Source: Acidimicrobiia bacterium (lineage in GTDB: Bacteria > Actinomycetota > Acidimicrobiia > IMCC26256 > JAMXLJ01). Taken from it: a stretch of DNA of 64,000 bases. The position numbers and the translations under genes were made by a program. Within the stretch, counting starts at the first letter, position 1; the number at the start of each line of letters is the position of its first letter. Under the pieces are notes generated by a model, which worked only from the letters and a program-made list of their open reading frames with translations, did no database searches and was not told where the DNA came from. The stretch is from assembly GCA_035651955.1 (NCBI GenBank), contig DASRES010000015.1:134208-198207 (forward strand). Direction: 5' to 3'. Shown here piece after piece: positions 48,154-55,896 of this stretch.

Positions 48154-49332
48154 TCACCCCCGAGGGAGTCCCAGGATGCGCTGGGCGATGATGTTGCGCT
48201 GGATCTCGGCGCTGCCTCCCGCGATGGTCCCCGCGAAGCTCGTCATGAACCCGCGTGCCCAGCGGCCGTCCTCCTGCCCGCGCTCGGGGTCGACCACCGG
48301 TCCGTATGCGCCCTGGATCTCCATCCCGAGCTCGAACACCGCCTTGCTCGCCTCGGACGTCGCCATCTTCATGTAGGAGTGCTCGGGTGCCGAGCTGCCC
48401 TGCGCGAAGCTCGTGAAGCCCTTGTAGCCCAGCGCGCGCAGGCTGGCGGCCTTGCTGTAGGACTCCGCGATGCGCCGTCGCACGGTCGGGTCGTCGGCGA
48501 CCCCGACGCGGTGCGCGAGATCCACGAGCGCGCGCACGCCTTGCTCGAGACGGGCGACGCCCTCGACCCACAGGCCGCCCCGCTCGTGGGCCAGCGAGCC
48601 CTGGGTGATGCGCCAGCCGTCGTTCAGCGTGCCGACGAGGTTCTCGCGCGGGACGACGACGTCGGTGAAGAACACCTCGGCGAAGCCGGCGAGCCCGTTG
48701 ATGTGACGGAGGGGGCGGATGTCGATGCCGGGCGTGTCCATGTCGATGATGAGCACGCTGATGCCCTTGTGCTTCGGAGCGTCCGGGTCGGTGCGCACGT
48801 AGCAGAAGCACTTCTGCGCGTGCATCGCGTAGCTCGTCCACACCTTCTGCCCGTTGACGACGAACCGGTCGCCGTCGAGCTCCGCGCGCGTCTGCAGTCC
48901 TGCGAGGTCCGAGCCCGCGTTGGGCTCGCTCATCCCGATGCACCAGACCGTGTCGCCGCGTATGGCCGCGGGGACGAGCTGCTTCTGCGCGTCGTTGCCG
49001 AACTCGAGCAGGCTCGGACCGACGATCGCGTACCCGGGGAAGTGCACCGCGCGCGGGATCCCGCGCGACGCCATCTCCTCGAGGTACACGAGCGTCTGGA
49101 CGGGTGTCGCGTTCCGGCCGCCGAGCTCGGGTGGGTAGCCGGGCACCATCCACCCGTGGTCGAACAGCGTCGCCTGCCAGTCACGGGCCCACTGCGGGAT
49201 GACGTCGCCCGCCTCGTCCTCGGCGGCCGCGAAGTCGTGGAACCGGTGCGCCTCGGGTGGAAGGTGCTCGTCGAGGAACGCGACGAGCTCGGCGCGGAAC
49301 GCCTCCTCCTCGGGACCCCACGCGAGGTGCAT
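48154..49332 (-). CDS. Acyl-CoA dehydrogenase, large-subunit-like
   Basis: 392 aa. CIGMSEPNAGSDLAGLQTRAE, FVVNGQKVWTSYAMHAQKCFCYVRTDPDAPKHKGIS and the C-terminal TIAGGSAEIQRNIIAQRILGLPRG are intact FAD and acyl-CoA motifs. A long insert before the C-terminal block (ADDPTVRRRIAESYSKAASLRALGYKGF) is shared with FadE-type alpha subunits. The gene lies between an SDR and a small-subunit-like dehydrogenase in one operon, behind operator site 5; alpha2beta2 assembly with 47090-48082 is the likely form. Confidence 0.92.
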   Translation of the reverse strand: MHLAWGPEEEAFRAELVAFLDEHLPPEAHRFHDFAAAEDEAGDVIPQWARDWQATLFDHGWMVPGYPPELGGRNATPVQTLVYLEEMASRGIPRAVHFPGYAIVGPSLLEFGNDAQKQLVPAAIRGDTVWCIGMSEPNAGSDLAGLQTRAELDGDRFVVNGQKVWTSYAMHAQKCFCYVRTDPDAPKHKGISVLIIDMDTPGIDIRPLRHINGLAGFAEVFFTDVVVPRENLVGTLNDGWRITQGSLAHERGGLWVEGVARLEQGVRALVDLAHRVGVADDPTVRRRIAESYSKAASLRALGYKGFTSFAQGSSAPEHSYMKMATSEASKAVFELGMEIQGAYGPVVDPERGQEDGRWARGFMTSFAGTIAGGSAEIQRNIIAQRILGLPRG

Positions 49333-49351
49333 CGGCGGACGGCCCTCGCGC

Positions 49352-50269
49352 TCAGCCCTGCGGGCCGAACATGAACGGTGGCACGCCGGGGTCGGACTTG
49401 GCGAACAGCGTGTCGCGGCCCGACTCGATGTCGGCGATCGTCCACGGCTTGTCGGACGTGATCTCGGTGATCGGCCGCCAGCCCTGCACGATCTGCGCGA
49501 GCCCGCCTTGGATCTTCAGCACCTGGCCGGTGACGCCGGCCGAGAGGTCGGACGCGAGCCACGCGACCCCGGCGGCCACGTTCTCGGGTGCGAACTTGTC
49601 GAACTCGCCCTCCTTCGCGTTCATGAACCCGCTCGCGACGGTCTCGGTGAGGCGAGTGCGCGCGACCGGTGCGATCGCGTTCACGCGGACACCGATCCGC
49701 TCGAGCTCGCGCGCCATGACGATCGTCAACGCCGCGATGCCTGCCTTCGCGGCCGCGTAGTTGGCCTGGCCGGCGTTGCCGTAGAGGCCGGACTCGCTCG
49801 CGGTGTTGACGATCTTCGCGTTCACGGGCCCGCCGCTCGCCTTGCTCTGCTGACGCCAGTACGCGGCGGCGAACTTGCTCGGTGCGAAGTGGCCCTTCAG
49901 GTGGACCTTGATGACGGCGTCCCAGTCGGACTCGTCCATGTTGAAGCTCATCTTGTCGCGCAGGATCCCGGCGTTGTTCACGACCACGTCGAGCCCGCCG
50001 AACGTGTCGATCGCCTGCTGCACGACGGCCTCGCCGCCCTTCCACGACGCGATGTCGTCGTAGTTGGCGACCGCCGTGCCGCCCGCGCCCGTGATCTCGT
50101 CGACCACGAGCTGCGCGGGCCGGTCGTCCTTGCCCTCGCCGCTGAAGTCGCCGCCGAGGTCGTTCACGACGACCGACGCGCCCTCGGCCGCGAGCAGCAT
50201 CGCCTCGGCGCGCCCGATGCCGCGACCCGCGCCGGTGACGATCGCGACCTTCCCGTCGAACAGGCCCAT
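49352..50269 (-). CDS. SDR family dehydrogenase, MFE-2-type
   Basis: 305 aa. TGAGRGIG (12-19), NNAG, Ser160, Tyr171 and Lys175 (NYAAAKAG) form the SDR site; the region KVHLKGHFAPSKFAAAYWRQQ and the C-terminal extension after residue 250 match the dehydrogenase unit of multifunctional enzyme type 2. ATG 50269 has AGGAG upstream. It heads an operon with two acyl-CoA dehydrogenases and has a -10 TACTGT and operator site 5 in front. A paralogue occurs at 10624-11526. Confidence 0.92.
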   Translation of the reverse strand: MGLFDGKVAIVTGAGRGIGRAEAMLLAAEGASVVVNDLGGDFSGEGKDDRPAQLVVDEITGAGGTAVANYDDIASWKGGEAVVQQAIDTFGGLDVVVNNAGILRDKMSFNMDESDWDAVIKVHLKGHFAPSKFAAAYWRQQSKASGGPVNAKIVNTASESGLYGNAGQANYAAAKAGIAALTIVMARELERIGVRVNAIAPVARTRLTETVASGFMNAKEGEFDKFAPENVAAGVAWLASDLSAGVTGQVLKIQGGLAQIVQGWRPITEITSDKPWTIADIESGRDTLFAKSDPGVPPFMFGPQG

Positions 50270-50302
50270 GCTCACTCCTGTCGTGCTCACGTGGCGGGTT
50301 GC

Positions 50303-50323
50303 TGACGTCGGTGTCAGACAGTA
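50303..50323 (-). promoter_or_regulatory. -10 box and TGAC-N6-GTCA operator, site 5 (SDR/acyl-CoA dehydrogenase operon)
   Basis: Minus-strand -10 TACTGT (50323-50318) is one base from the palindrome TGACGTCGGTGTCA (50303-50316), which thus spans the expected transcription start. Flanks are C and G (CTGAC-N6-GTCAG). Confidence 0.7.
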
Positions 50324-50361
50324 GCGGCGGGTCTCGCAGGCGGGCCAAAGCCCACCCGCCG

Positions 50362-51336
50362 TCAGTACGCGCCGACGTTCTCGAAGATCCGGCGGGGGTT
50401 CCCGACGAGCATCGCGTCGATCTGCGCGTCCGTGACGCCGCGGTCGCGCAACGCCGGGAGGACCTCGTCCGAGATGTGCGTGAAGTTCCAGTTCGGCGCG
50501 CCGACGTGCAGGACCTCGAGGTCGAACCAGTCGATGAAGCACGACGCGTCGTGCGAGAGGACCATCTTCTCGGCGTAGCCCTGCTCGCACAGCTTCACGA
50601 CCGTGTTCACCCGGTCCTCGAACGGCAGGATCACGTCCACGCCGAAGCGGTCCATCCCGATGTACGAGCCGTTGTCCATCAGCTCGCGCAGGTAGTCGAG
50701 GTCGGTGCTGTCACCCGAGTGGCCGACGATCACACGCTCGAGGTCGACGCCCTCCTCCTTGAAGACGCGCTGCTGGTCACGACCGCGGTAGTGCTGGACG
50801 TTCGTGTGCGTCGTGATCGGCACACCGGTCTCGCGGTGCGCGCGCGCCGTCGCCCGCAGCACCCGCTCGACGCCCGGTGTCAGGCCCGCCTCCTCGGTGA
50901 CGCACTTGAGGATCGCGGCCTTCACGCCCGTGTCGGCGATGCCCTGCGTGATGTCGCGCACGAACATCTTCACCATCACGTCGACGCCGTCGGGCTGCAG
51001 CTGCGGGAACCGGTAGTGGAACCAGAACGGGACGTCGTTGTACGTGTAGACACCCGTCGCGGCAACGATGTTGAGCTCGGTCTGCGCGGCGACGCGCTGC
51101 ACGCGCGGGATGTAGCGACCGAGGCCGATGACGGTCGGGTCGACGATCGTGTCGATGCCCAGGGCCTTCAGCTCGTTCAGCTTCGCGATGGCGTCCGCGA
51201 CGCGCTCCTCCTCGTCCCAGTCGCCCGGGTAGTTCTGCTGGATCTCGGTGTTGAGGACGAAGACGTGCTCGTGCATCAACGTCGGCCCGAGCGCGGCGGT
51301 GTCGACGGGCCCGCGGACCGTCTCGACGGTGGGCAT
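50362..51336 (-). CDS. Phosphotriesterase-family metal hydrolase
   Basis: 324 aa TIM-barrel. HEH (His22/His24 in LMHEHVF), a likely carbamylated Lys in ILKCVTEE, His in TTHTN and VGHSGD, and Asp in LSHDAS match the binuclear site of phosphotriesterase-like lactonases (PLL) and esterases. ATG 51336 is preceded by AGGAGG. A -10 TACCGT at 51390-51385 is likely. Many family members are quorum-quenching lactonases or carboxylesterases rather than phosphotriesterases; the substrate here is unknown. Confidence 0.92.
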   Translation of the reverse strand: MPTVETVRGPVDTAALGPTLMHEHVFVLNTEIQQNYPGDWDEEERVADAIAKLNELKALGIDTIVDPTVIGLGRYIPRVQRVAAQTELNIVAATGVYTYNDVPFWFHYRFPQLQPDGVDVMVKMFVRDITQGIADTGVKAAILKCVTEEAGLTPGVERVLRATARAHRETGVPITTHTNVQHYRGRDQQRVFKEEGVDLERVIVGHSGDSTDLDYLRELMDNGSYIGMDRFGVDVILPFEDRVNTVVKLCEQGYAEKMVLSHDASCFIDWFDLEVLHVGAPNWNFTHISDEVLPALRDRGVTDAQIDAMLVGNPRRIFENVGAY

Positions 51337-51384
51337 GGCGCGACCTCCTGTCGTCCCGCTGCTGCGCGTTCGGCGCGGGCGGCG

Positions 51385-51445
51385 GACGGTACCCGAGCCT
51401 GCTCGGCGAGGCGCGGCGCGCACCTGAGGGCGTGTCAGATAGCGT
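51385..51445. promoter_or_regulatory. Divergent promoter region with a degenerate operator
   Basis: Minus-strand TACCGT (51390-51385) serves the phosphotriesterase gene; plus-strand TAGCGT (51440-51445) serves the 51485 gene. CTGAGGGCGTGTCAG (51424-51438) resembles the TGAC-N6-GTCA sites but is one base short and imperfect. Confidence 0.4.
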
Positions 51446-51484
51446 CGCCGCCGGACCCGTCGGACCGAGCTGCCGGAGGCAACC

Positions 51485-52318
51485 GTGAACTACCCGCTCG
51501 ACGTCGGTGGTGTCGACGACTACGCGATCAAGGTCGGGAGCATGCTGCTCACGCTCGTGGACCCGTCGAAGGGCTACGAGCGCGCGTACAACCGGTGGTA
51601 CGAGCGGGACCACTTCTACGCGGGCTGCATGATCGGCCCGTTCCTCTTCGCGGGGAGCCGGTGGGTGGCGACACGCGAGCTCAAGGACCTGCGCTGGCCG
51701 AAGGGCGACACGACGATCGCGAACCCGATCGACGCCGGCTCGTACGTCGCGATCTACTGGGTCGAGAAGGGCCATCACGAGGAGCACTTCGGCGAATGGG
51801 CCCGCCCGCAGGTGCGCGACCTCTACGCGCAGGGCCGCGGCTTCGCGGAGCGCAAGCACGTGCACACCGTGCTGTTCGACCACCTCGGGGCGGTCTACCG
51901 CGATCCCGACGACGTCGCGGTGCCGGTCGAGCTCGCGCTCGACCACGGCTACGACGGGCTCGTCGCCGCGTGGTTCGACGCGCGCGGCACGGACGCGCGC
52001 GGGTTCCACGAGAAGGTGTCGAAGGAGCTGCTGCCCGAGCTGATGCAGGGGTCCGGCATCGAGATCGCGAGCACGTGGACACCGTCGGCGGGCGAGAACG
52101 ACGAGAAGGATGTTCCCATGGACCTCGGCTCACGCGCCGGCGGGCCCGAGCGCGCGTGCCAGCTGTTCTTCGTGTCCGGCGACGTGCGCGACACCCTCGA
52201 CCGGTTCCACCGCTACACCGACGGCATCGGCAAGCAGGGCCTCGGCGACGTCCACCTCGTGGCGCCGTTCTTCCGGACCGTCATCGGCACCGACAAGTAC
52301 GTCGACGAGCTCTGGTGA
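51485..52318 (+). CDS. Conserved protein with EthD/dimeric-barrel-like halves
   Basis: 277 aa, not recognised with certainty. MLLTLVDPSKGYERAYNRWYERDHFYAG and FLFAGSRWVA are the strand-helix pattern of ABM/EthD-like ferredoxin folds; the C-terminal half (ERACQLFFVSGDVRDTLDRFHRY) repeats the pattern. The first half has Arg-Asp-His (YERDHF), like active-site residues in EthD-type enzymes. GTG 51485 follows GGAGG by six bases. It stands alone between the phosphotriesterase and enoyl-CoA hydratase genes, and ends in a long hairpin. Confidence 0.65.
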   Translation: MNYPLDVGGVDDYAIKVGSMLLTLVDPSKGYERAYNRWYERDHFYAGCMIGPFLFAGSRWVATRELKDLRWPKGDTTIANPIDAGSYVAIYWVEKGHHEEHFGEWARPQVRDLYAQGRGFAERKHVHTVLFDHLGAVYRDPDDVAVPVELALDHGYDGLVAAWFDARGTDARGFHEKVSKELLPELMQGSGIEIASTWTPSAGENDEKDVPMDLGSRAGGPERACQLFFVSGDVRDTLDRFHRYTDGIGKQGLGDVHLVAPFFRTVIGTDKYVDELW

Positions 52319-52372
52319 CGCGAAGATGCGGCACTGACGTACGGATTCCGTACGTCAGTGCCGCATCTCGCG
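52319..52372. terminator. About 26-bp hairpin between convergent genes
   Basis: Nearly perfect inverted repeat from 52319 to 52372 with one bulged A and a very small loop around 52345; no T-run. It directly follows the stop of the 51485 gene and faces the convergent hydratase gene. The strongest terminator-like structure in the window. Confidence 0.8.
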
Positions 52373-52375
52373 TGG

Positions 52376-53188
52376 TTACCGCCCGGTGAACCTGGGGTCG
52401 CGGCGTTGCTTGAACGCGGCCATGCCCTCGACGAGGTCGGACGACGTCGTCGCGAGCGACTGGAACGCGCCTTCGCGGTCGAGCGAGTGCGCGAGGTCGG
52501 TCTCGAAGCTCGCGTTGAGCAATTGCTTCGACAAGCCGAGCGAGCGCGTCGGACCCGCCGCGAGACGGGCGGCGAGCTCGGTCGCCTCGGCGTCGAGCTC
52601 GTCCTGCGCCACGCACCGGTACGCGAGGCCGAGGTCGACCGCCTCCGCGCCCTTGCAGCCCTCGCCGAGCATGACCATCGCCTTGGCGCGCGGCAGCCCG
52701 ACGAGGCGGGGAAGCAGGTAGGCGCCACCGGCGTCGACGACGAGCCCCCACTTCGCGAACGACCACAGAAAGCGCGTCTCGGGGTGCACCATCACGAAGT
52801 CGCACGCCAGCGCGAGGTGCGCACCGGGCCCGACCGCGACGCCGTTCACGGCGGCGACGGTCGGCTTGTCGAGCTCCCACAGCTCCCGGATGAACGCCTG
52901 CACGCCGACGCGCAACGCCTCCGAGGTCGAGCGCGTCTCGAACTCGCCGCCACCGGCTCGCGCGACCGTCGAGGCCCCGAGGTCCATGCCCGCGCAGAAC
53001 GCGTCGCCGACACCGGTGACGAGCAGCGCGCGCACGTCCGGGTCGGCGCGTCCCGCGCGGACCGCGTCGACGATCGTGTCGCGCATCTCGATCGAGAGCG
53101 CGTTCTTCGCCTCGGGCCGGTCGAGCGTGATGCGACAGACGTGGTCGTCGCCGGTCTCGACCCGGACGCCGGTCGCCGTGGCGGTCAC
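52376..53188 (-). CDS. Enoyl-CoA hydratase/isomerase family protein
   Basis: 270 aa crotonase. ITLDRPEAKNALSIEMRD, FCAGMDLGAS (first oxyanion strand) and NGVAVGPGAHLALACDF (second) are standard; where the general acid/base Glu usually sits the sequence reads AKWGLVVDAGGAYLLPRLVG, with Asp in the second position. GTG 53188 overlaps the thiolase stop (GTGA). Third gene of the DUF35-fusion/thiolase operon. Confidence 0.9.
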   Translation of the reverse strand: MTATATGVRVETGDDHVCRITLDRPEAKNALSIEMRDTIVDAVRAGRADPDVRALLVTGVGDAFCAGMDLGASTVARAGGGEFETRSTSEALRVGVQAFIRELWELDKPTVAAVNGVAVGPGAHLALACDFVMVHPETRFLWSFAKWGLVVDAGGAYLLPRLVGLPRAKAMVMLGEGCKGAEAVDLGLAYRCVAQDELDAEATELAARLAAGPTRSLGLSKQLLNASFETDLAHSLDREGAFQSLATTSSDLVEGMAAFKQRRDPRFTGR

Positions 53189-54360
53189 CGTTGGTTCGTC
53201 AGGATGTTCACGACCGACACACCCGAGCCGCGGCCACCCACGTTGTGCTGCAGCGCGTAGCCGTTGCGGATCTCGACCTGCCGGTCGCCCGCCTCCCCGC
53301 GCAGCTGCCACCAGCACTCCGTCAGCTGCGCGACGCCCGTCGCGCCGATCGGGTGCCCCTTGGCGAGCAGCCCGCCCGACGTGTTGACCGGGATGCGGCC
53401 CGTGAGCGACGTCTCGCCGTCGAGCGACGCGACGCCGCCTTTGCCCTTGTCGACGAACCCGAGGTCCTCGATGTCGAGGATCTCGGTGATCGTGAAGCAG
53501 TCGTGCACCTCGGCCATGTCGACCTGCGACGGCTCGATCCCTGCCATCGCGTACGCGCGCTTCGACGCCTCGGTCGTCGCCTGGAGCCCTACGAAGCTCG
53601 ACTTCTCGTGCAGGTACGGGTGGTCCGTCGCGACGCCGAACCCCGCGACGTACACCGGCTTGTCGGTGAACTCGCGGGCGCGCTCCGCGTTGACGAGGAT
53701 CGTCGCCGCGGCGCCGTCGGTCTGCGGGCAGCAGTCGAGCAGGTGCAACGGCGTGCAGACCGGCGGCGACTTCATCACGTCGTCGACGGTGATCTCGTTC
53801 TGGAAGTGCGCGTACGGGTCGAGCGCACCGTTGTGGTGGTTCTTCACCGCGACCGACGCGAGCATCTCGCGGGTCGTGCCGAACTCGTGCATGTGACGCG
53901 TCGCGAACGGCGCGAACAGCACGGGCGCGGTCTCTCCTCGGGTGAGGATCGGGTGACCGGCCGCGGCGCGTGACAGGAGCCCCTCCTCGGTCGACTTGTC
54001 GCGCATCTTCTCGACGCCGATCACGAGCACGACGTCGTACACGCCGCTCGCGACCGCCATCGCGCCGACCCGGAACGCGTCCGAGCCGGACGGGCACGCG
54101 TTCTCGACGCGCGTGCACGCGATGCCCGCGAGGCCGATGGCGGTCGGCACCGTGTTGCCGCCGATGCCCTCCTGGCCCCACAGCGTGCCCCGCTGCGTCG
54201 CGACGAACGCGGCCTCGACCTGGTGCGGGTCGAACCCCTTGTCGACCGCGTCGACCGCGGCGTTGAACGCGCCCGCCGCCATCTGCTCGTAGCTCTGGTC
54301 GAACAGCTCCCCGAACTTGATCAGCCCTGCGCCGACGACCGCGACCCGGTTCCACGCCAT
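53185..54360 (-). CDS. SCP-x-type thiolase family protein
   Basis: 391 aa. The nucleophile Cys89 (VENACPSGSDAFR), His in EVHDCFTITEI and the closing LLAKGHPIGATG match thiolases of the SCP-x/Ltp type. ATG 54360 overlaps the preceding stop by one base (TGATG). In steroid degradation such proteins, paired with a DUF35 protein, act as thiolases or as retro-aldolases (Ltp2); the DUF35 partner here is fused to a thiolase-like domain in the upstream gene. Keeping Cys89 and both His favours a true thiolase, but an aldolase-like role is possible. Confidence 0.92.
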   Translation of the reverse strand: MAWNRVAVVGAGLIKFGELFDQSYEQMAAGAFNAAVDAVDKGFDPHQVEAAFVATQRGTLWGQEGIGGNTVPTAIGLAGIACTRVENACPSGSDAFRVGAMAVASGVYDVVLVIGVEKMRDKSTEEGLLSRAAAGHPILTRGETAPVLFAPFATRHMHEFGTTREMLASVAVKNHHNGALDPYAHFQNEITVDDVMKSPPVCTPLHLLDCCPQTDGAAATILVNAERAREFTDKPVYVAGFGVATDHPYLHEKSSFVGLQATTEASKRAYAMAGIEPSQVDMAEVHDCFTITEILDIEDLGFVDKGKGGVASLDGETSLTGRIPVNTSGGLLAKGHPIGATGVAQLTECWWQLRGEAGDRQVEIRNGYALQHNVGGRGSGVSVVNILTNQR

Positions 54361-55799
54361 CACACACCCTCCGCAGCGTTGTCGTCCTGCGTCGCCGTCG
54401 CGCGCGCCTTGAACCCGTAGACGGGCACGCCGCGCTCGTACGCGTACCTGCGCAACACCAGCTCCACCGGCGAGCCGACGTGCAGCCCCGAGCCGTCCCC
54501 GACGACCTGCAGCATCACGCGAGCGCCGTCCTCGAGGTCGACGACCGCGATCGGCAGCGGCGCGACGAACGGCGCGGGCATCGTCTGGTTGACGACGAAC
54601 GTGTGCACGACGCCGCGCCGCGCGAGCGCGACCGGCTCCAGCTTCGTGCCGCCGCACTGCACGCACGTCGGATGGATCGACGGCGGCGTGCTGATCGTCC
54701 CGCAGTCGGCGCAGCGCGCGCCGAGCAGACCGAGCATCTCGTCCATGCCTCGCACGAACATCGCGCTCTCCGGCGGCACGCCCATCGGGACCGTCTCACC
54801 CGTCGCGACGAGCTGGCCGCGGGCCCGCAGCACCTCCGTGTAGCTCGCGCTCCGCCCGCCGGCCAGCGCGTCGGCGGTGCCGGCCGCACCGGGGACCGGC
54901 GCGTCGACCGTCACGACGACCCCGGTCGCGCGCCCGCCGCCGTACGCGACGACACCCACCGCGCCCGGCGCGTCGAACGCCTGGGCCGCGCCGAGGAGGG
55001 CCGCCGCCGCGCCGGTGTCGCCGACGGCCCCGTACGCCGCGCTCGACGCCGGTGCACCGGCGCCGAGCTGCTTCGCGACCGCGGCGCCGAGGCGGCCGTC
55101 GGGGTCGGGGAGCGACCACGCGCTCACGTCGAGGGCGCCGAGCTGCTCGGCGACCTCGCGCACGAGCGGCACGAAGACCTCCTCGCGGAACAGCCGGGCG
55201 TCGTAGACGTCCCGGGTCGCCGGTTCGTCGTCGCCGCGATAGCGGTCGAGGAACGGGCGCGTCCGCGTGACACGCGCCCCGATGGTCGCGGGGCCGTCGC
55301 CCGCCGACAGCACGACCGCCGCCGCGCCCGCACCCGATCGCGTCTCGAACGGGGTCCCCGGGCCCGGCACGACCGCGTCCGACACGACGACGAGCGCGAC
55401 CCGTGCGGATCCCGCCGCGACCGCGTCGGCCGCGGCGAGCAGCGCCTCGATCCCGGCGTGCGTCGAGCCGCTGCACAGCGCACCGGACGAGTTCGGTGAC
55501 AGGCCGACCGCGGCGGCGAGGAGCGCGTGGCTCGGGCCCTCGGCGAACGGAGGCCGGCTCGTGCCCCACCAGAGCCCGTCGACCGTCGCCCCGTCGATCC
55601 CGGCCGCGGTCAGCGCGCGACCCGCGGCTTCCGCGGCCAGCGTGAGGACGTCCTCGTCCGGCGCACAGACCGCGGTCCGTCCCCGACCGCCGCCGCGACC
55701 CCAGGCCGCGCCGACGTCGGCGGCGTCGAGACGGAGGCCGGCGGCCGACGCGCCGACGGAGACGATCCGGGCCGGGGAGCTGCGCGCGGGGGACGTCAC
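54360..55799 (-). CDS. Thiolase-like (HMG-CoA synthase-type) and DUF35 zinc-ribbon/OB-fold fusion
   Basis: 479 aa from GTG 55799 (486 from ATG 55820). Residues about 1-330 form a thiolase/HMG-CoA synthase-like domain: RIVSVGASAAGLRL, nucleophile-type Cys in ALCSGSTHAGIEALLAAADAV, late GDTGAAAALLGAAQAF. The position of the usual catalytic His before the DGR stretch reads Pro-Asp (SLPDPDGRLG), so catalysis may be lost. The C-terminal DUF35 has a rubredoxin-like CADC/CVQC zinc ribbon and an OB fold (AVVDLEDGARVMLQVVG). GTG 55799 is favoured: -10 TAGAGT lies eight bases upstream. First gene of a coupled operon with the thiolase and hydratase. Confidence 0.85.
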   Translation of the reverse strand: MTSPARSSPARIVSVGASAAGLRLDAADVGAAWGRGGGRGRTAVCAPDEDVLTLAAEAAGRALTAAGIDGATVDGLWWGTSRPPFAEGPSHALLAAAVGLSPNSSGALCSGSTHAGIEALLAAADAVAAGSARVALVVVSDAVVPGPGTPFETRSGAGAAAVVLSAGDGPATIGARVTRTRPFLDRYRGDDEPATRDVYDARLFREEVFVPLVREVAEQLGALDVSAWSLPDPDGRLGAAVAKQLGAGAPASSAAYGAVGDTGAAAALLGAAQAFDAPGAVGVVAYGGGRATGVVVTVDAPVPGAAGTADALAGGRSASYTEVLRARGQLVATGETVPMGVPPESAMFVRGMDEMLGLLGARCADCGTISTPPSIHPTCVQCGGTKLEPVALARRGVVHTFVVNQTMPAPFVAPLPIAVVDLEDGARVMLQVVGDGSGLHVGSPVELVLRRYAYERGVPVYGFKARATATQDDNAAEGV

Positions 55800-55805
55800 G
55801 GAACC

Positions 55806-55819
55806 TGACTCTAGCGTCA
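55806..55819 (-). promoter_or_regulatory. TGAC-N6-GTCA operator, site 6, over the -10 (thiolase/DUF35 operon)
   Basis: Plus-strand TGACTCTAGCGTCA; on the minus strand its centre contains the -10 TAGAGT (55813-55808) for leaderless GTG 55799. A bound repressor would cover the promoter. Confidence 0.65.
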
Positions 55820-55896
55820 TGTGTCCTGGCTCCCTCGGGTCGGACGCCGGGCGCGGCGTGTTCAACTCGTGAGCGGTTCGCGTCGATACGTCAGGG

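Noticed and set aside
51424-51438. CTGAGGGCGTGTCAG as a seventh operator
   Set aside because: One base short and the left half is imperfect; kept only as a degenerate site.
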